Positions 1 to 5,691 are shown, numbered from the stretch's first letter. The stretch is 6,121 bases of DNA from an uncultured bacterium (GCA_905215665.1 CAJMQR010000070.1:1-6121); one strand, 5' to 3'. A program made the numbers and translations. The notes: a model not told the origin generated them from the sequence alone.

Positions 1-6
1 CTAGGT

Positions 7-831
7 TTATTCTAGCAGATTCTCCGTCTCTTGTCTACCGTAGATGTTGAATACAACCTGTGCCTCGTCCTGCAGGTGCTGCACCGCCTCCAGCCGCTGC
101 GCTCCCTCTTTGGTAATGCGCCAGACGTGGGGCGTCATATACAGGAGGTCGCGCACCTCCTGCGGCTCACTGAGCTCAAAGGGAAATTGCAGCGTCCGGC
201 TGTGAAGGAGTCGAAAGCCCGCAAGCTGCGGATGCAGATGTTTTTCCTTCTGCCTGACCTCCGGATAGATCAGCTCTTTAAGCCGCGGCAGGTGATTCTC
301 TCCCGCGAGCACCTGAATAAACACGCCGCCGGGTTTCAGAACGCGGCGGTATTCCTCCGCCACCGTCAGAGCGAACATGGACAAAAGGCAGTCGAAGCTC
401 CCGTCCGCGAAGGGCAGATGCGAGGCCGTCGCAACCAGGAAGCACGCCCGTTTCTCACGTGCAGCGGCGTAGCGCACGGCCTCCTTGGACACGTCGACGC
501 CCCAGCGCTGCGGAATCTGCGGCAGCATGGAAAGATAGTACCCCTCGCCGCAGCCGACATCCAGCACGGCTTGGCAGCCAGGGCAAAAGCGCCCGGTTTC
601 CTCCGCCAGCGCCCGTACAATCGGGAGATAAAAGCCACGGTCGAGGAACGCGCGCCTTGCGGCAACCTGCTGTCTTGTGTCGCCCGGATGCAGAGAGTGC
701 TTCTGCGTCACGGGCAGCAGATTGACGTATCCCTGTCTTGCGACGTCGAAAGCGTGTCCTCCGTCGCAGTTCCATGTCTTTTCCCCGCGGCGAAGCCGCT
801 GCCCGCACACCGGACAAAGTAGTTCAATCAT
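7..831 (-). CDS. rlmA: 23S rRNA (guanine-N1)-methyltransferase, RlmA family
   Basis: A 274-residue cytoplasmic SAM-dependent methyltransferase. Family members methylate N1 of a guanine in helix 35 of 23S rRNA (G745 in RlmA(I), G748 in the Gram-positive RlmA(II)/TlrB branch), near the peptide exit tunnel. Seen in the sequence: an N-terminal zinc-finger pattern with C6, C9, C22 and H26 (CPVCG, then NCDGGHAFD), the family-typical GYVNLL stretch at 34-39, a Rossmann motif I DVGCGEGYY at 91-99, a conserved LKPGG turn at 165-169, and the C-terminal LLYMTPHVWR stretch at 229-238, which matches the family's MTP-x-x-W signature. Length is normal for the family and the stop TAA lies inside the window, so the gene is complete. 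A modest SD (GGTGA) precedes the ATG. It is divergent from the deacetylase. Assignment to the RlmA(II) subtype is inferred from the apparent Gram-positive host. Confidence 0.93.
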   Translation of the reverse strand: MIELLCPVCGQRLRRGEKTWNCDGGHAFDVARQGYVNLLPVTQKHSLHPGDTRQQVAARRAFLDRGFYLPIVRALAEETGRFCPGCQAVLDVGCGEGYYLSMLPQIPQRWGVDVSKEAVRYAAAREKRACFLVATASHLPFADGSFDCLLSMFALTVAEEYRRVLKPGGVFIQVLAGENHLPRLKELIYPEVRQKEKHLHPQLAGFRLLHSRTLQFPFELSEPQEVRDLLYMTPHVWRITKEGAQRLEAVQHLQDEAQVVFNIYGRQETENLLE

Positions 832-919
832 ATTGTTTCACCAGTTTTTCCAGATTTTTTTATCCTTCCCCGGCGTTGGAACGCACATACTATTGCAGGC
901 TATGAAAGGTGGCGCTTCT
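832..919. promoter_or_regulatory. Divergent rlmA / deacetylase intergenic region
   Basis: This 88-base gap must hold promoters for both divergent genes. For the rightward gene a possible -10 TACTAT lies at 888-893, but there is no good -35 at 16-18 bases (closest is TTCCCC at 866-871). A TSS near 900 would leave a leader of about 20 nt containing the SD GGTGG at 908-912. An A/T-rich stretch at 855-863 (minus strand TAAAAAAAT) could serve as the rlmA -10. Neither promoter is convincing by eye; no terminator or operator-like repeat is seen. Confidence 0.35.
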
Positions 920-1759
920 ATGAGACGTTTTCTCGCAGCACTCGTACTGTGTACATTTCTCTGTCCTGCGGTCCATGCCGGCGAAACGCAGAAATATATC
1001 GCGCTGACGTTTGACGACGGCCCTTCCGGCAGGTACACCGAGCGGCTGCTGGACGGTCTGCTGGAACGGGAAATTCACGCCACCTTTTTTCTCTGCGGCT
1101 ACCGCGTGGAGCAGTATCCGGCCCTTGCCGCGCGCACCGCGCAGGAGGGTCACGAGATCGGGAGCCACAGCGACCGGCACGAATTTTTCACGCACATGAG
1201 CGCCGATGCCGTCTGCGCCGATCTGCGTGCAGCGGCGGAAAAAATCGCATCCGCGACGGGCCGGACGCCGGAGCTTCTGCGTCCGCCGGGCGGACTCTAC
1301 GATCTTGACGTCATCCGCCGTTCCGTCTGCGCGGATTCCCCCATCATTCTCTGGTCGGTCGATCCCGAAGACTGGCGCGGCAAAAGCGCCGCAGGCATCG
1401 CGGCCTATGTCACAAAGCGGGCAAAAAGCGGCGACATCATTCTGCTGCACGATATGCACGCTTCCAGTGTGGACGCGGCGCTTCGCATCGTCGACACGCT
1501 GGAAGCGCAGGGCTTCGCTTTTGTCACCGTATCCGAGCTGGCGCTGCTCTCCGGCACGCGGCTGCGGGGCGGAGAGACGTATTACAGGTTCGATTTTCCG
1601 AAGTACGAATCAAAAAACGCTTCGATTTCCTCAGAGCAGGCAGAAACAGAGCCCTGCACAAAATCAGGTTTTCCGCCGCCCCTGCCGGAGAGGGCCGCAT
1701 TGAGTCTGCGCACAAAATCGCGCAGATCGCCGTTTTTGCAGCCTGCCGCATATTTATAG
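920..1759 (+). CDS. Secreted polysaccharide deacetylase (NodB domain, carbohydrate esterase family 4)
   Basis: A 279-residue metal-dependent deacetylase that removes acetyl groups from an N-acetylated polysaccharide such as peptidoglycan or chitooligosaccharide, acting outside the membrane. Residues 1-20 form a signal peptide (MRR, hydrophobic core, AVHA cleavage site) with no lipobox. All five NodB motifs are present: TFDDGP 30-35 (D32 catalytic base, D33 metal), H83 and H87 of the HSxxH metal site, RPPGG 121-125, DPEDW 148-152 and LLHD 175-178. The start at 920 is preferred over the in-frame ATG at 902 because GGTGG at 908-912 sits 7 bases upstream and the signal peptide then begins MRR. 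The NodB fold ends near residue 222 (GGETYYRF). The last 58 residues are unlike the family, rich in S, P, R and E, and encoded entirely opposite the 3' end of alaX. The exact substrate cannot be told from sequence. It is not obviously in an operon. Confidence 0.93.
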   Translation: MRRFLAALVLCTFLCPAVHAGETQKYIALTFDDGPSGRYTERLLDGLLEREIHATFFLCGYRVEQYPALAARTAQEGHEIGSHSDRHEFFTHMSADAVCADLRAAAEKIASATGRTPELLRPPGGLYDLDVIRRSVCADSPIILWSVDPEDWRGKSAAGIAAYVTKRAKSGDIILLHDMHASSVDAALRIVDTLEAQGFAFVTVSELALLSGTRLRGGETYYRFDFPKYESKNASISSEQAETEPCTKSGFPPPLPERAALSLRTKSRRSPFLQPAAYL

Positions 1760-2748
1760 GCAGTCCCTTCTCCGGCAAACACCGCGCAGCAGCCGCCGCA
1801 GGACTGCGCCACGGCGTCCGCCAGACGGCGCAGAGCATCGGGCTGCATCGGCTCTTCCAGCAAAAGCACATTTCCCCTCCCGCGAAAGCGCTCCGCACGC
1901 AATGCGAACATCGCGTTTTCGGTCTGCGAGAGGCGGAATTTTCTCTGCTCCGCCTCGGCGCACAGGCGCCGTACCGCCTGCGCCGTCTCCAGCGGCTTTG
2001 CCGACAGCAGGCCGGAGATCTCACGATTCTGCTGAAGGATTCCGTTCAGATATTTCAGCGCCCTGCCGCCGCAGAGCATTTCAATGCGCGAACCGCTGTG
2101 GAAACGCACCACGGAGAGCAGCTTGATCAGGCCGATTTCCCCGGTTGCCCGGACATGGGTGCCGCAGCAGGCGCACAGGTCAATGTCTCCGAACCTGACG
2201 AGCCGCACCGCGCCGGTCAGTTCCTTTTTGCTGCGGTAAGGCAACCGCTTCAGCTCCTCCTGCGCAGGATACCAGACCGTCGCGGGCAGATTCTTCCAGA
2301 CCGCCTCGTTGGCGGCGCGCTCCACCTGCGCCAGCTCCTCCGGATTCAGTTCTCCACTGAAATCGATGGTAATGACTTCGCCGCCCATATGGAATCCCAC
2401 GTTTTCATAACCGAAACGCGCGTGGATGATTCCGGAAACCAGATGCTCGCCCGAGTGCTGCTGCATCAGGTCAAAGCGGCGCGCCCAGTCGATCGCGCAG
2501 CGAACCGTCCGGCTGGCCTGCACCGGCGCATCGCAGAGATGCACCACCTCGCCGTCCCGCTCGCAAACCTCCAGCACGCGCGCGTTCTCTATCGTGCCAA
2601 GGTCGCAGGGCTGTCCGCCGCCCGTGGGATAAAAGACCGTCCGGTCGAGCAGCAGCTCCCAGCCGCGCTCCGTGCGCGTACAGGATCGGACGGCAGCGTC
2701 GGCTTCCGTCAGATAGGGGTCGGTATAGTATACTCTTTCTGTCGCCAT
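1582..2748 (-). CDS. alaX: Alanyl-tRNA editing protein AlaX with DHHA1-like C-terminal domain
   Basis: A 388-residue freestanding relative of the AlaRS editing domain that hydrolyses mischarged Ser-tRNA(Ala) (and in some members Gly-tRNA(Ala)) in the cytoplasm, backing up proofreading by AlaRS. Seen: the N-terminal beta-barrel hallmark FYPTGGGQ at 39-46, the zinc motif HSGEH at 98-102 (H98, H102) and CACCGTH at 192-198 (C194-x3-H198), together the four usual Zn ligands. A linker with charged helical character (about 230-290) leads to a C-terminal DHHA1-like region with GRGGGKPDFVQGS at 355-367. Length fits the long AlaX class (AlaX-L), which carries this extra C-terminal domain. SD AGGCGGAG lies 6 bases before the ATG. 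It is convergent with, and overlaps by 178 bases, the deacetylase gene, and is divergent from mgtE. Catalytic residues look intact, so activity is expected. Confidence 0.93.
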   Translation of the reverse strand: MATERVYYTDPYLTEADAAVRSCTRTERGWELLLDRTVFYPTGGGQPCDLGTIENARVLEVCERDGEVVHLCDAPVQASRTVRCAIDWARRFDLMQQHSGEHLVSGIIHARFGYENVGFHMGGEVITIDFSGELNPEELAQVERAANEAVWKNLPATVWYPAQEELKRLPYRSKKELTGAVRLVRFGDIDLCACCGTHVRATGEIGLIKLLSVVRFHSGSRIEMLCGGRALKYLNGILQQNREISGLLSAKPLETAQAVRRLCAEAEQRKFRLSQTENAMFALRAERFRGRGNVLLLEEPMQPDALRRLADAVAQSCGGCCAVFAGEGTAYKYAAGCKNGDLRDFVRRLNAALSGRGGGKPDFVQGSVSACSEEIEAFFDSYFGKSNL

Positions 2749-2783
2749 TGATTCTCCGCCTCTTTTTGTCCGTATTTCTGATT

Positions 2784-2812
2784 ATTTTACCACATTCCCT
2801 TCCCAAGCGGAA
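2784..2812 (-). promoter_or_regulatory. Candidate alaX promoter (extended -10)
   Basis: On the minus strand TAAAAT (2784-2789) is preceded by TGG (2790-2792), an extended -10 arrangement (TGn). The hexamer 17 bases upstream is a poor -35 (TTCCGC, 2807-2812), which extended -10 promoters tolerate. Transcription would begin near 2777, leaving a leader of about 29 nt that contains the alaX SD. Confidence 0.5.
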
Positions 2813-2850
2813 GAAGTTTTCCCGACATTCCGGGTTTTTTCTTTTCCGGG

Positions 2851-2879
2851 TTGACAAAAGAAGGAAAATCAAATAAGAT
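2851..2879 (+). promoter_or_regulatory. Strong sigma-A promoter of the mgtE leader
   Basis: A perfect -35 TTGACA at 2851-2856, a 17-base spacer and a -10 TAAGAT at 2874-2879 (one mismatch from TATAAT). Expected transcription start is near 2886, giving an mgtE leader of about 187 nt. The spacer is A-rich. This is the clearest promoter in the window. Confidence 0.85.
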
Positions 2880-2925
2880 ATGAGACGGATTTACCAAATT
2901 TTTATCCGGGAAAGGTGGGAACGTC

Positions 2926-3006
2926 ATGGACGCTGGGAGTAATAACGGCATATCGATAGGCCGAAGTCCGCAGGGACAGCTCTGCGTCCGCGCGGGACGT
3001 TCCTGA
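2926..3006 (+). CDS. Possible 26-residue leader peptide upstream of mgtE
   Basis: A short ORF begins at ATG 2926 and stops at TGA 3004-3006. It starts MDAGSNNG, ends VRAGRS, and has an internal PQGQLC segment. An SD-like AAAGGTGGG at 2911-2919 lies 6 bases before the ATG, as good as those of the annotated genes. The peptide is polar and basic, with no signal peptide, membrane segment or run of a single amino acid. Codons 9-13 include ATA, TCG, ATA and CGA, which are little used in the neighbouring GC-rich genes and might slow ribosomes. The ORF lies wholly within the outer leader stem P1 and its stop codon is inside the element complementary to the mgtE SD. It could be a translated regulatory leader ORF or a chance frame within a structured RNA; I do not recognise the peptide. 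Confidence 0.45.
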   Translation: MDAGSNNGISIGRSPQGQLCVRAGRS

Positions 3007-3063
3007 TCTGTCTTTGGCTGCCGTGTCTGCTTCCGTATCTCTGACAAGTTATGTATCAGGAGG
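3001..3063 (+). promoter_or_regulatory. mgtE ribosome-binding site with upstream anti-SD element
   Basis: The mgtE SD AGGAGG is at 3058-3063, 9 bases before the ATG. TCCTGAT at 3001-3007 is exactly complementary to ATCAGGA at 3055-3061, covering four bases of the SD, with one more possible G-U pair (3000/3062). A competing local hairpin pairs CTGA (3041-3044) with TCAG (3056-3059). The anti-SD shares TCC (3001-3003) with the 3' arm of leader stem P1, so P1 and anti-SD pairing compete. The complementarity is observed; switching is inferred. Confidence 0.5.
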
Positions 3064-3072
3064 AAAAGACCG

Positions 3073-4458
3073 ATGGCAGAACATAGCGTCACTGTCGAAA
3101 GCACACTGGATGCGCTGCTGACGGAAAAAAAGTATTCGACAATCCGTGATATTCTGATCACGATGAATCCGGCGGACATTGCCTCCGTGTTCGACTCCAT
3201 GGAGGAAGAGCGCCTGCCGCTTCTGTTCCGGCTGCTGCCGAAGGAGCTGGCCGCGGAAACTTTTGTGGAAATGGAGCCGGACGCGCAGGAGCTTCTGATC
3301 CGCGGCTTTTCGGATTCCGAGCTGCGCGAGGTCGTCGACGAGCTGTATGTGGACGACGCGGTGGATATCGTCGAGGAGATGCCGGCCAATGTGGTGCGGC
3401 GGATTCTCTCTCAGGCGGACCCGCAGATGCGCAAGGACATCAATGAAATTCTGCGATATCCGGAGAATTCCGCCGGCTCCATCATGACGACGGAATATGT
3501 CTCCCTGCGCCCTGACATGACCGTGGAGGAATCCATTCTCCGTATCCGGCGGACAGGCGTGGACAAGGAGACAATCTATACCTGTTATGTGACTCGCGAC
3601 CGGTTGCTGCTTGGGCTCATCACCGTCAAGGACCTGCTGCTTGCGCAGGACGACGGCATGCACATCAGCGAGCTGATGGAGACGAACGTCATCTCCGTCA
3701 ATACGCATACCGACCAGGAAGAAGTCGCCCAGATGCTTTCCAAATACAACTTTCTGGCGCTCCCCGTGGTGGACGGCGAAAACCGCATGGTCGGTATCGT
3801 CACCTTCGACGACGCCATGGACGTCCTGGAAGACGAGGCCACGGAGGACATGGAGATCATGGGCGGCATGACGCCCTCGGACAAGACCTATCTTCGTTCG
3901 ACGACCTTTGATCTCTTCCGGCACCGTATTCCATGGCTGATGCTCCTGATGGTCTCGGCAACCTTCACGGGGCTGATCATCACAAAATTTGAGGACGCGC
4001 TGAAGATGCAGGTCGCCCTGACCGCTTTCATTCCCATGCTGATGGACACCGGCGGCAATTCCGGCTCCCAGTCCTCCGTCACCATCATCCGCGCGCTTTC
4101 GCTGGGCGAGCTGGAATTTTCCGATCTCGGCAGGGTGATCTGGAAGGAAATCCGCACCGCCGTTCTCTGCGGCCTTGCGCTGGCCGTTGTCTGCTTCGGC
4201 AAAATCCTGCTGGTCGACCGTCTGCTGATGGGCAACGACTCCATCTCCGTTATGGTTTCCCTCGTCGTCTGCCTCACCATGGCGCTGACGGTGCTGGTGG
4301 CCAAGGTCGTCGGCTGTATTCTGCCCATGCTGGCAAAGAAAATCGGCTTTGACCCTGCCGTCATGGCAAGCCCCTTTATCACCACCATCGTGGATGCCCT
4401 TTCCCTTCTCATCTATTTCGGAATTGCCTCCACGCTCCTGCCCGGCATCTCCGGATAG
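3073..4458 (+). CDS. mgtE: Magnesium channel/transporter MgtE
   Basis: A 461-residue homodimeric Mg2+ channel of the inner membrane. Cytoplasmic domains sense intracellular Mg2+ and close the pore when it is abundant. Domains seen in order: N-terminal superhelical MgtE_N domain (about 15-130, acidic, with repeats such as DIASVFDSM and VVDELYVDDAVDIVEEM), two CBS domains (about 133-195, opening GSIMTTEYVSL, and 200-258, opening LMETNVISV), a plug-helix region (about 260-280), then five membrane segments near 288-304, 312-335, 361-382, 391-413 and 430-455. The family signature PMLMDTGGNSGSQSS is at 321-335. D441 in TTIVDALSL is the likely counterpart of the pore Mg2+-binding aspartate (D432 in Thermus MgtE); this alignment is by eye. 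Length is normal. The SD AGGAGG at 3058-3063 supports the ATG. It has its own strong promoter and a long structured leader. Confidence 0.97.
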   Translation: MAEHSVTVESTLDALLTEKKYSTIRDILITMNPADIASVFDSMEEERLPLLFRLLPKELAAETFVEMEPDAQELLIRGFSDSELREVVDELYVDDAVDIVEEMPANVVRRILSQADPQMRKDINEILRYPENSAGSIMTTEYVSLRPDMTVEESILRIRRTGVDKETIYTCYVTRDRLLLGLITVKDLLLAQDDGMHISELMETNVISVNTHTDQEEVAQMLSKYNFLALPVVDGENRMVGIVTFDDAMDVLEDEATEDMEIMGGMTPSDKTYLRSTTFDLFRHRIPWLMLLMVSATFTGLIITKFEDALKMQVALTAFIPMLMDTGGNSGSQSSVTIIRALSLGELEFSDLGRVIWKEIRTAVLCGLALAVVCFGKILLVDRLLMGNDSISVMVSLVVCLTMALTVLVAKVVGCILPMLAKKIGFDPAVMASPFITTIVDALSLLIYFGIASTLLPGISG

Positions 4459-4506
4459 GCGGCGCGGCCAGAACGGGATAGCAGAGTGTCGGAACCCGGC
4501 AAAAAA

Positions 4507-4560
4507 ATACAACGAGGAACGCCCGAAGCAGAGAGCCTTTTCGGACGTTCCTCGTCGTAT
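4507..4560 (-). terminator. Large inverted repeat after mgtE, terminator-like on the minus strand
   Basis: An imperfect hairpin with 19 pairs. ATAC (4507-4510) pairs with GTAT (4557-4560), ACGAGGAACG (4512-4521) with CGTTCCTCGT (4546-4555), and CCGAA (4523-4527) with TTCGG (4540-4544). There are two single mismatches and a 12-base loop. Seven A residues (4501-4507) precede it, so on the minus strand the hairpin is followed by a T-tract, the pattern of an intrinsic terminator for leftward transcripts. On the plus strand no T-tract follows, so it is a poor terminator for mgtE unless it acts as a 3'-stabilising or pausing structure. No leftward gene ends here. The rest of the 181-base gap (4459-4639) shows no clear promoter and no small ORF with a good SD. 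Confidence 0.6.
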
Positions 4561-4639
4561 CGGATGAAAGGATCCCCATTCCCCGAATACTCCGTCCGTT
4601 AAGGGGGCGGAATCACCGGAAAAGGCAGGAGGTACCGGC

Positions 4640-5140
4640 ATGAGTCTCGTCGAACTGCGGAGTGCCAAAGCAGGCGATGAAAAGATATTGGCATACATTC
4701 AAACCGAATCGTGGAACGCCGCCTTTCGTGACATTCTTTCTCCGGAAATGCTGACACAGTATGCGAATATCGAAAAGGCAGAGGAAATGTACCGGGATGT
4801 GCTTGCCCGCTGCCTTGCAAATGTCACCATCGAGTTTCTGGAAGGACAGCCGCATTGCATTGCCGCATGGAGTCGGAGCAGAAGTGCGCCTGCGTCTGGC
4901 GCTGCCGAGCTGATATGCATCCACAGTCTGTGTGGCAATTGGCAGAGGGGCTATGGTTCCATCATGATGCGCCACATTCTGGGCGAAATCAAAGCAGCCG
5001 GCTTCTCGGAGGTTATTCTGTGGGTATTTGAAAAGAACCTCCGGGCAATACGGTTCTATGAGAAGCACGGTTTCACACCGACGGGCCGGAAAAAGCACTC
5101 GTACGGCGCCGAAGAAATCATGTATGTAAAAATGCTTTGA
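4640..5140 (+). CDS. GNAT family N-acetyltransferase
   Basis: A 166-residue acetyl-CoA-dependent N-acetyltransferase; the acceptor is not known. Seen: an N-terminal GNAT strand and helix (LVELRSAKAGDEKILAYIQTESW), an acceptor-side helical segment (about 34-61), and motif A with WQRGYGS near 101-107, where the G-x-G pyrophosphate-binding turn is intact. The strand SEVILWVFEKN and the motif B helix LRAIRFYEKHGF follow (about 121-145). The length is typical of single-domain GNATs. SD AGGAGG at 4627-4632 is 7 bases upstream of the ATG. Codon choice is more A/T-tolerant than in mgtE or the deacetylase, a possible sign of later acquisition. The next gene starts 34 bases downstream on the same strand, so the two GNAT genes are probably co-transcribed. 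The SWNAAFRDILSPEML segment resembles GNATs annotated as phosphinothricin-acetyltransferase-like, but the substrate cannot be assigned. Confidence 0.88.
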   Translation: MSLVELRSAKAGDEKILAYIQTESWNAAFRDILSPEMLTQYANIEKAEEMYRDVLARCLANVTIEFLEGQPHCIAAWSRSRSAPASGAAELICIHSLCGNWQRGYGSIMMRHILGEIKAAGFSEVILWVFEKNLRAIRFYEKHGFTPTGRKKHSYGAEEIMYVKML

Positions 5141-5174
5141 TCCATTTGAAAACAGAGCGTTGGAGGGCGGAAAC

Positions 5175-5648
5175 ATGGTGATCCGAATGGCGCAGGAGCG
5201 CGATTACACGCAGTTGGCCGAAATGAAATGGCTGCATTGCGAAGAAGACGACGCAGACTACCATGAGAAAAATCTGGCCGGCGTTGAAAAAGATAAATTC
5301 ATGGCCAAATTTGTGGCCTTTCTGTCCCGGCAGAAAGAATACAGGATCTTTGTTGCAAGCGAAGGCGATGTGATTGTCTCTGCAATGTTCGTATATCTTA
5401 TTCCAAAAGTACCCAGGCCGAACGGAAAGGCCAGATATATCGCCTATCTGACAAATGTGTATACCAGAAAAGCGTATCGCTGCAGGAAGATCGGGTCAGA
5501 ATTATTGGCTCGCATCAAAGAAGAGTTGAAGAAGGACGCGTGTCAACTGATCTTCGCATGGCCCAGCGATAATTCGGTGCAATGGTACATGCGGAACGGC
5601 TTTCGCCGGGAAAATGAGATTTTTGAGTGCCCTTTGTCGGAGGAATAG
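5175..5648 (+). CDS. GNAT family N-acetyltransferase with altered CoA-loop
   Basis: A 157-residue GNAT protein, not a close duplicate of its upstream neighbour. Seen: an N-terminal MVIRMAQERDYTQLAEMKWLH start typical of the fold, central strands (RIFVASEGDVIVSAMFVYLI, about 56-75), the motif A strand YLTNVYT near 90-96, the CoA loop YRCRKIGSELL (about 100-110), and a motif B region WPSDNSVQWYMRNGF (about 128-142). In the loop the usual R/Q-x-x-G-x-G/A reads R-C-R-K-I-G, so the first glycine is lysine. The ATG at 5175 is preferred over an in-frame TTG at 5160, because GGAGG (5162-5166) lies 8 bases before the ATG and the TTG itself overlaps this SD. No promoter is seen in the 34-base gap from the previous gene, suggesting one operon. 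Function beyond acyl transfer is unknown. Confidence 0.87.
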   Translation: MVIRMAQERDYTQLAEMKWLHCEEDDADYHEKNLAGVEKDKFMAKFVAFLSRQKEYRIFVASEGDVIVSAMFVYLIPKVPRPNGKARYIAYLTNVYTRKAYRCRKIGSELLARIKEELKKDACQLIFAWPSDNSVQWYMRNGFRRENEIFECPLSEE

Positions 5649-5666
5649 GCCGACCTTCGCTTCTTA

Positions 5667-5691
5667 TATGTGCATAAATGATTCGCACATA
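5667..5691. repeat. Short inverted repeat downstream of the second GNAT gene
   Basis: TATGTGC (5667-5673) and GCACATA (5685-5691) form a perfect 7-bp inverted repeat around an 11-base A/T-rich centre. It may be a weak 3' hairpin or a protein-binding site. No T-tract follows, so it is not a terminator by itself. Confidence 0.4.

Larger units (their letters stand above)
2886..3072 (+). promoter_or_regulatory. Structured 5' leader of mgtE, unrecognised regulatory RNA candidate
   Basis: The stretch between the promoter and mgtE has several complementary arms that nest. A small 5' stem pairs CGGAT (2886-2890) with ATCCG (2904-2908). The outer stem P1 pairs GGAACGTC (2918-2925) with GACGTTCC (2996-3003). 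P2 pairs GGACGC (2928-2933) with GCGTCC (2984-2989). Inside P2 sit P3, CGGC (2946-2949) with GCCG (2960-2963), and P4, GTCC (2966-2969) with GGAC (2974-2977). An alternative to P2/P4 is CGCAG (2969-2973) with CTGCG (2982-2986). No U-tract follows, so control, if any, would be at translation and not by intrinsic termination. MgtE genes of Firmicutes are often controlled by the M-box riboswitch; I could not find M-box hallmark segments here. The pairings are seen; the regulatory role is inferred. Confidence 0.6.

Noticed and set aside
31..822. A 263-codon plus-strand frame opposite rlmA
   Set aside because: The minus strand has the zinc finger and SAM motifs of RlmA; this frame shows no domain and no SD.
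677..919. Extension of the deacetylase start upstream to 677 or to the ATG at 902
   Set aside because: An extension to 677 overlaps rlmA and hides the signal peptide. The ATG at 902 has only a weak SD, while the ATG at 920 has GGTGG at the right distance.
2098..2751. A 217-codon plus-strand frame opposite alaX
   Set aside because: AlaX zinc ligands and hallmark motifs fix the coding strand; the antisense product looks like random GC-rich translation.
2821..2840. CCCG-ACATTC-CGGG hairpin followed by T6 just before the mgtE promoter
   Set aside because: The stem is only four base pairs and no plus-strand gene needs termination there; too weak to call a terminator.
2886..3072. M-box (ykoK) or yybP-ykoY riboswitch upstream of mgtE
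   Set aside because: The conserved core segments of these classes could not be found; GGGAGTA at 2935-2941 resembles part of the Mn2+ motif but the partner segments are absent.
2995..4552. The 10-mer GGACGTTCCT occurs in the mgtE leader (2995-3004) and in the hairpin after mgtE (4543-4552)
   Set aside because: The flanks differ and each copy is explained by its own local stem; a shared 10-mer may be chance.
3049..4698. A 549-codon open frame on the minus strand opposite mgtE
   Set aside because: It is antisense to a gene with clear family motifs, its translation is rich in H, D, Q and R with no recognisable domain, and it has no convincing SD. Strong G/C third-position bias in mgtE keeps the opposite frame free of stops.
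5160..5174. TTG start of the second GNAT gene at 5160
   Set aside because: The TTG overlaps the GGAGG that serves the ATG at 5175 and has no SD of its own.
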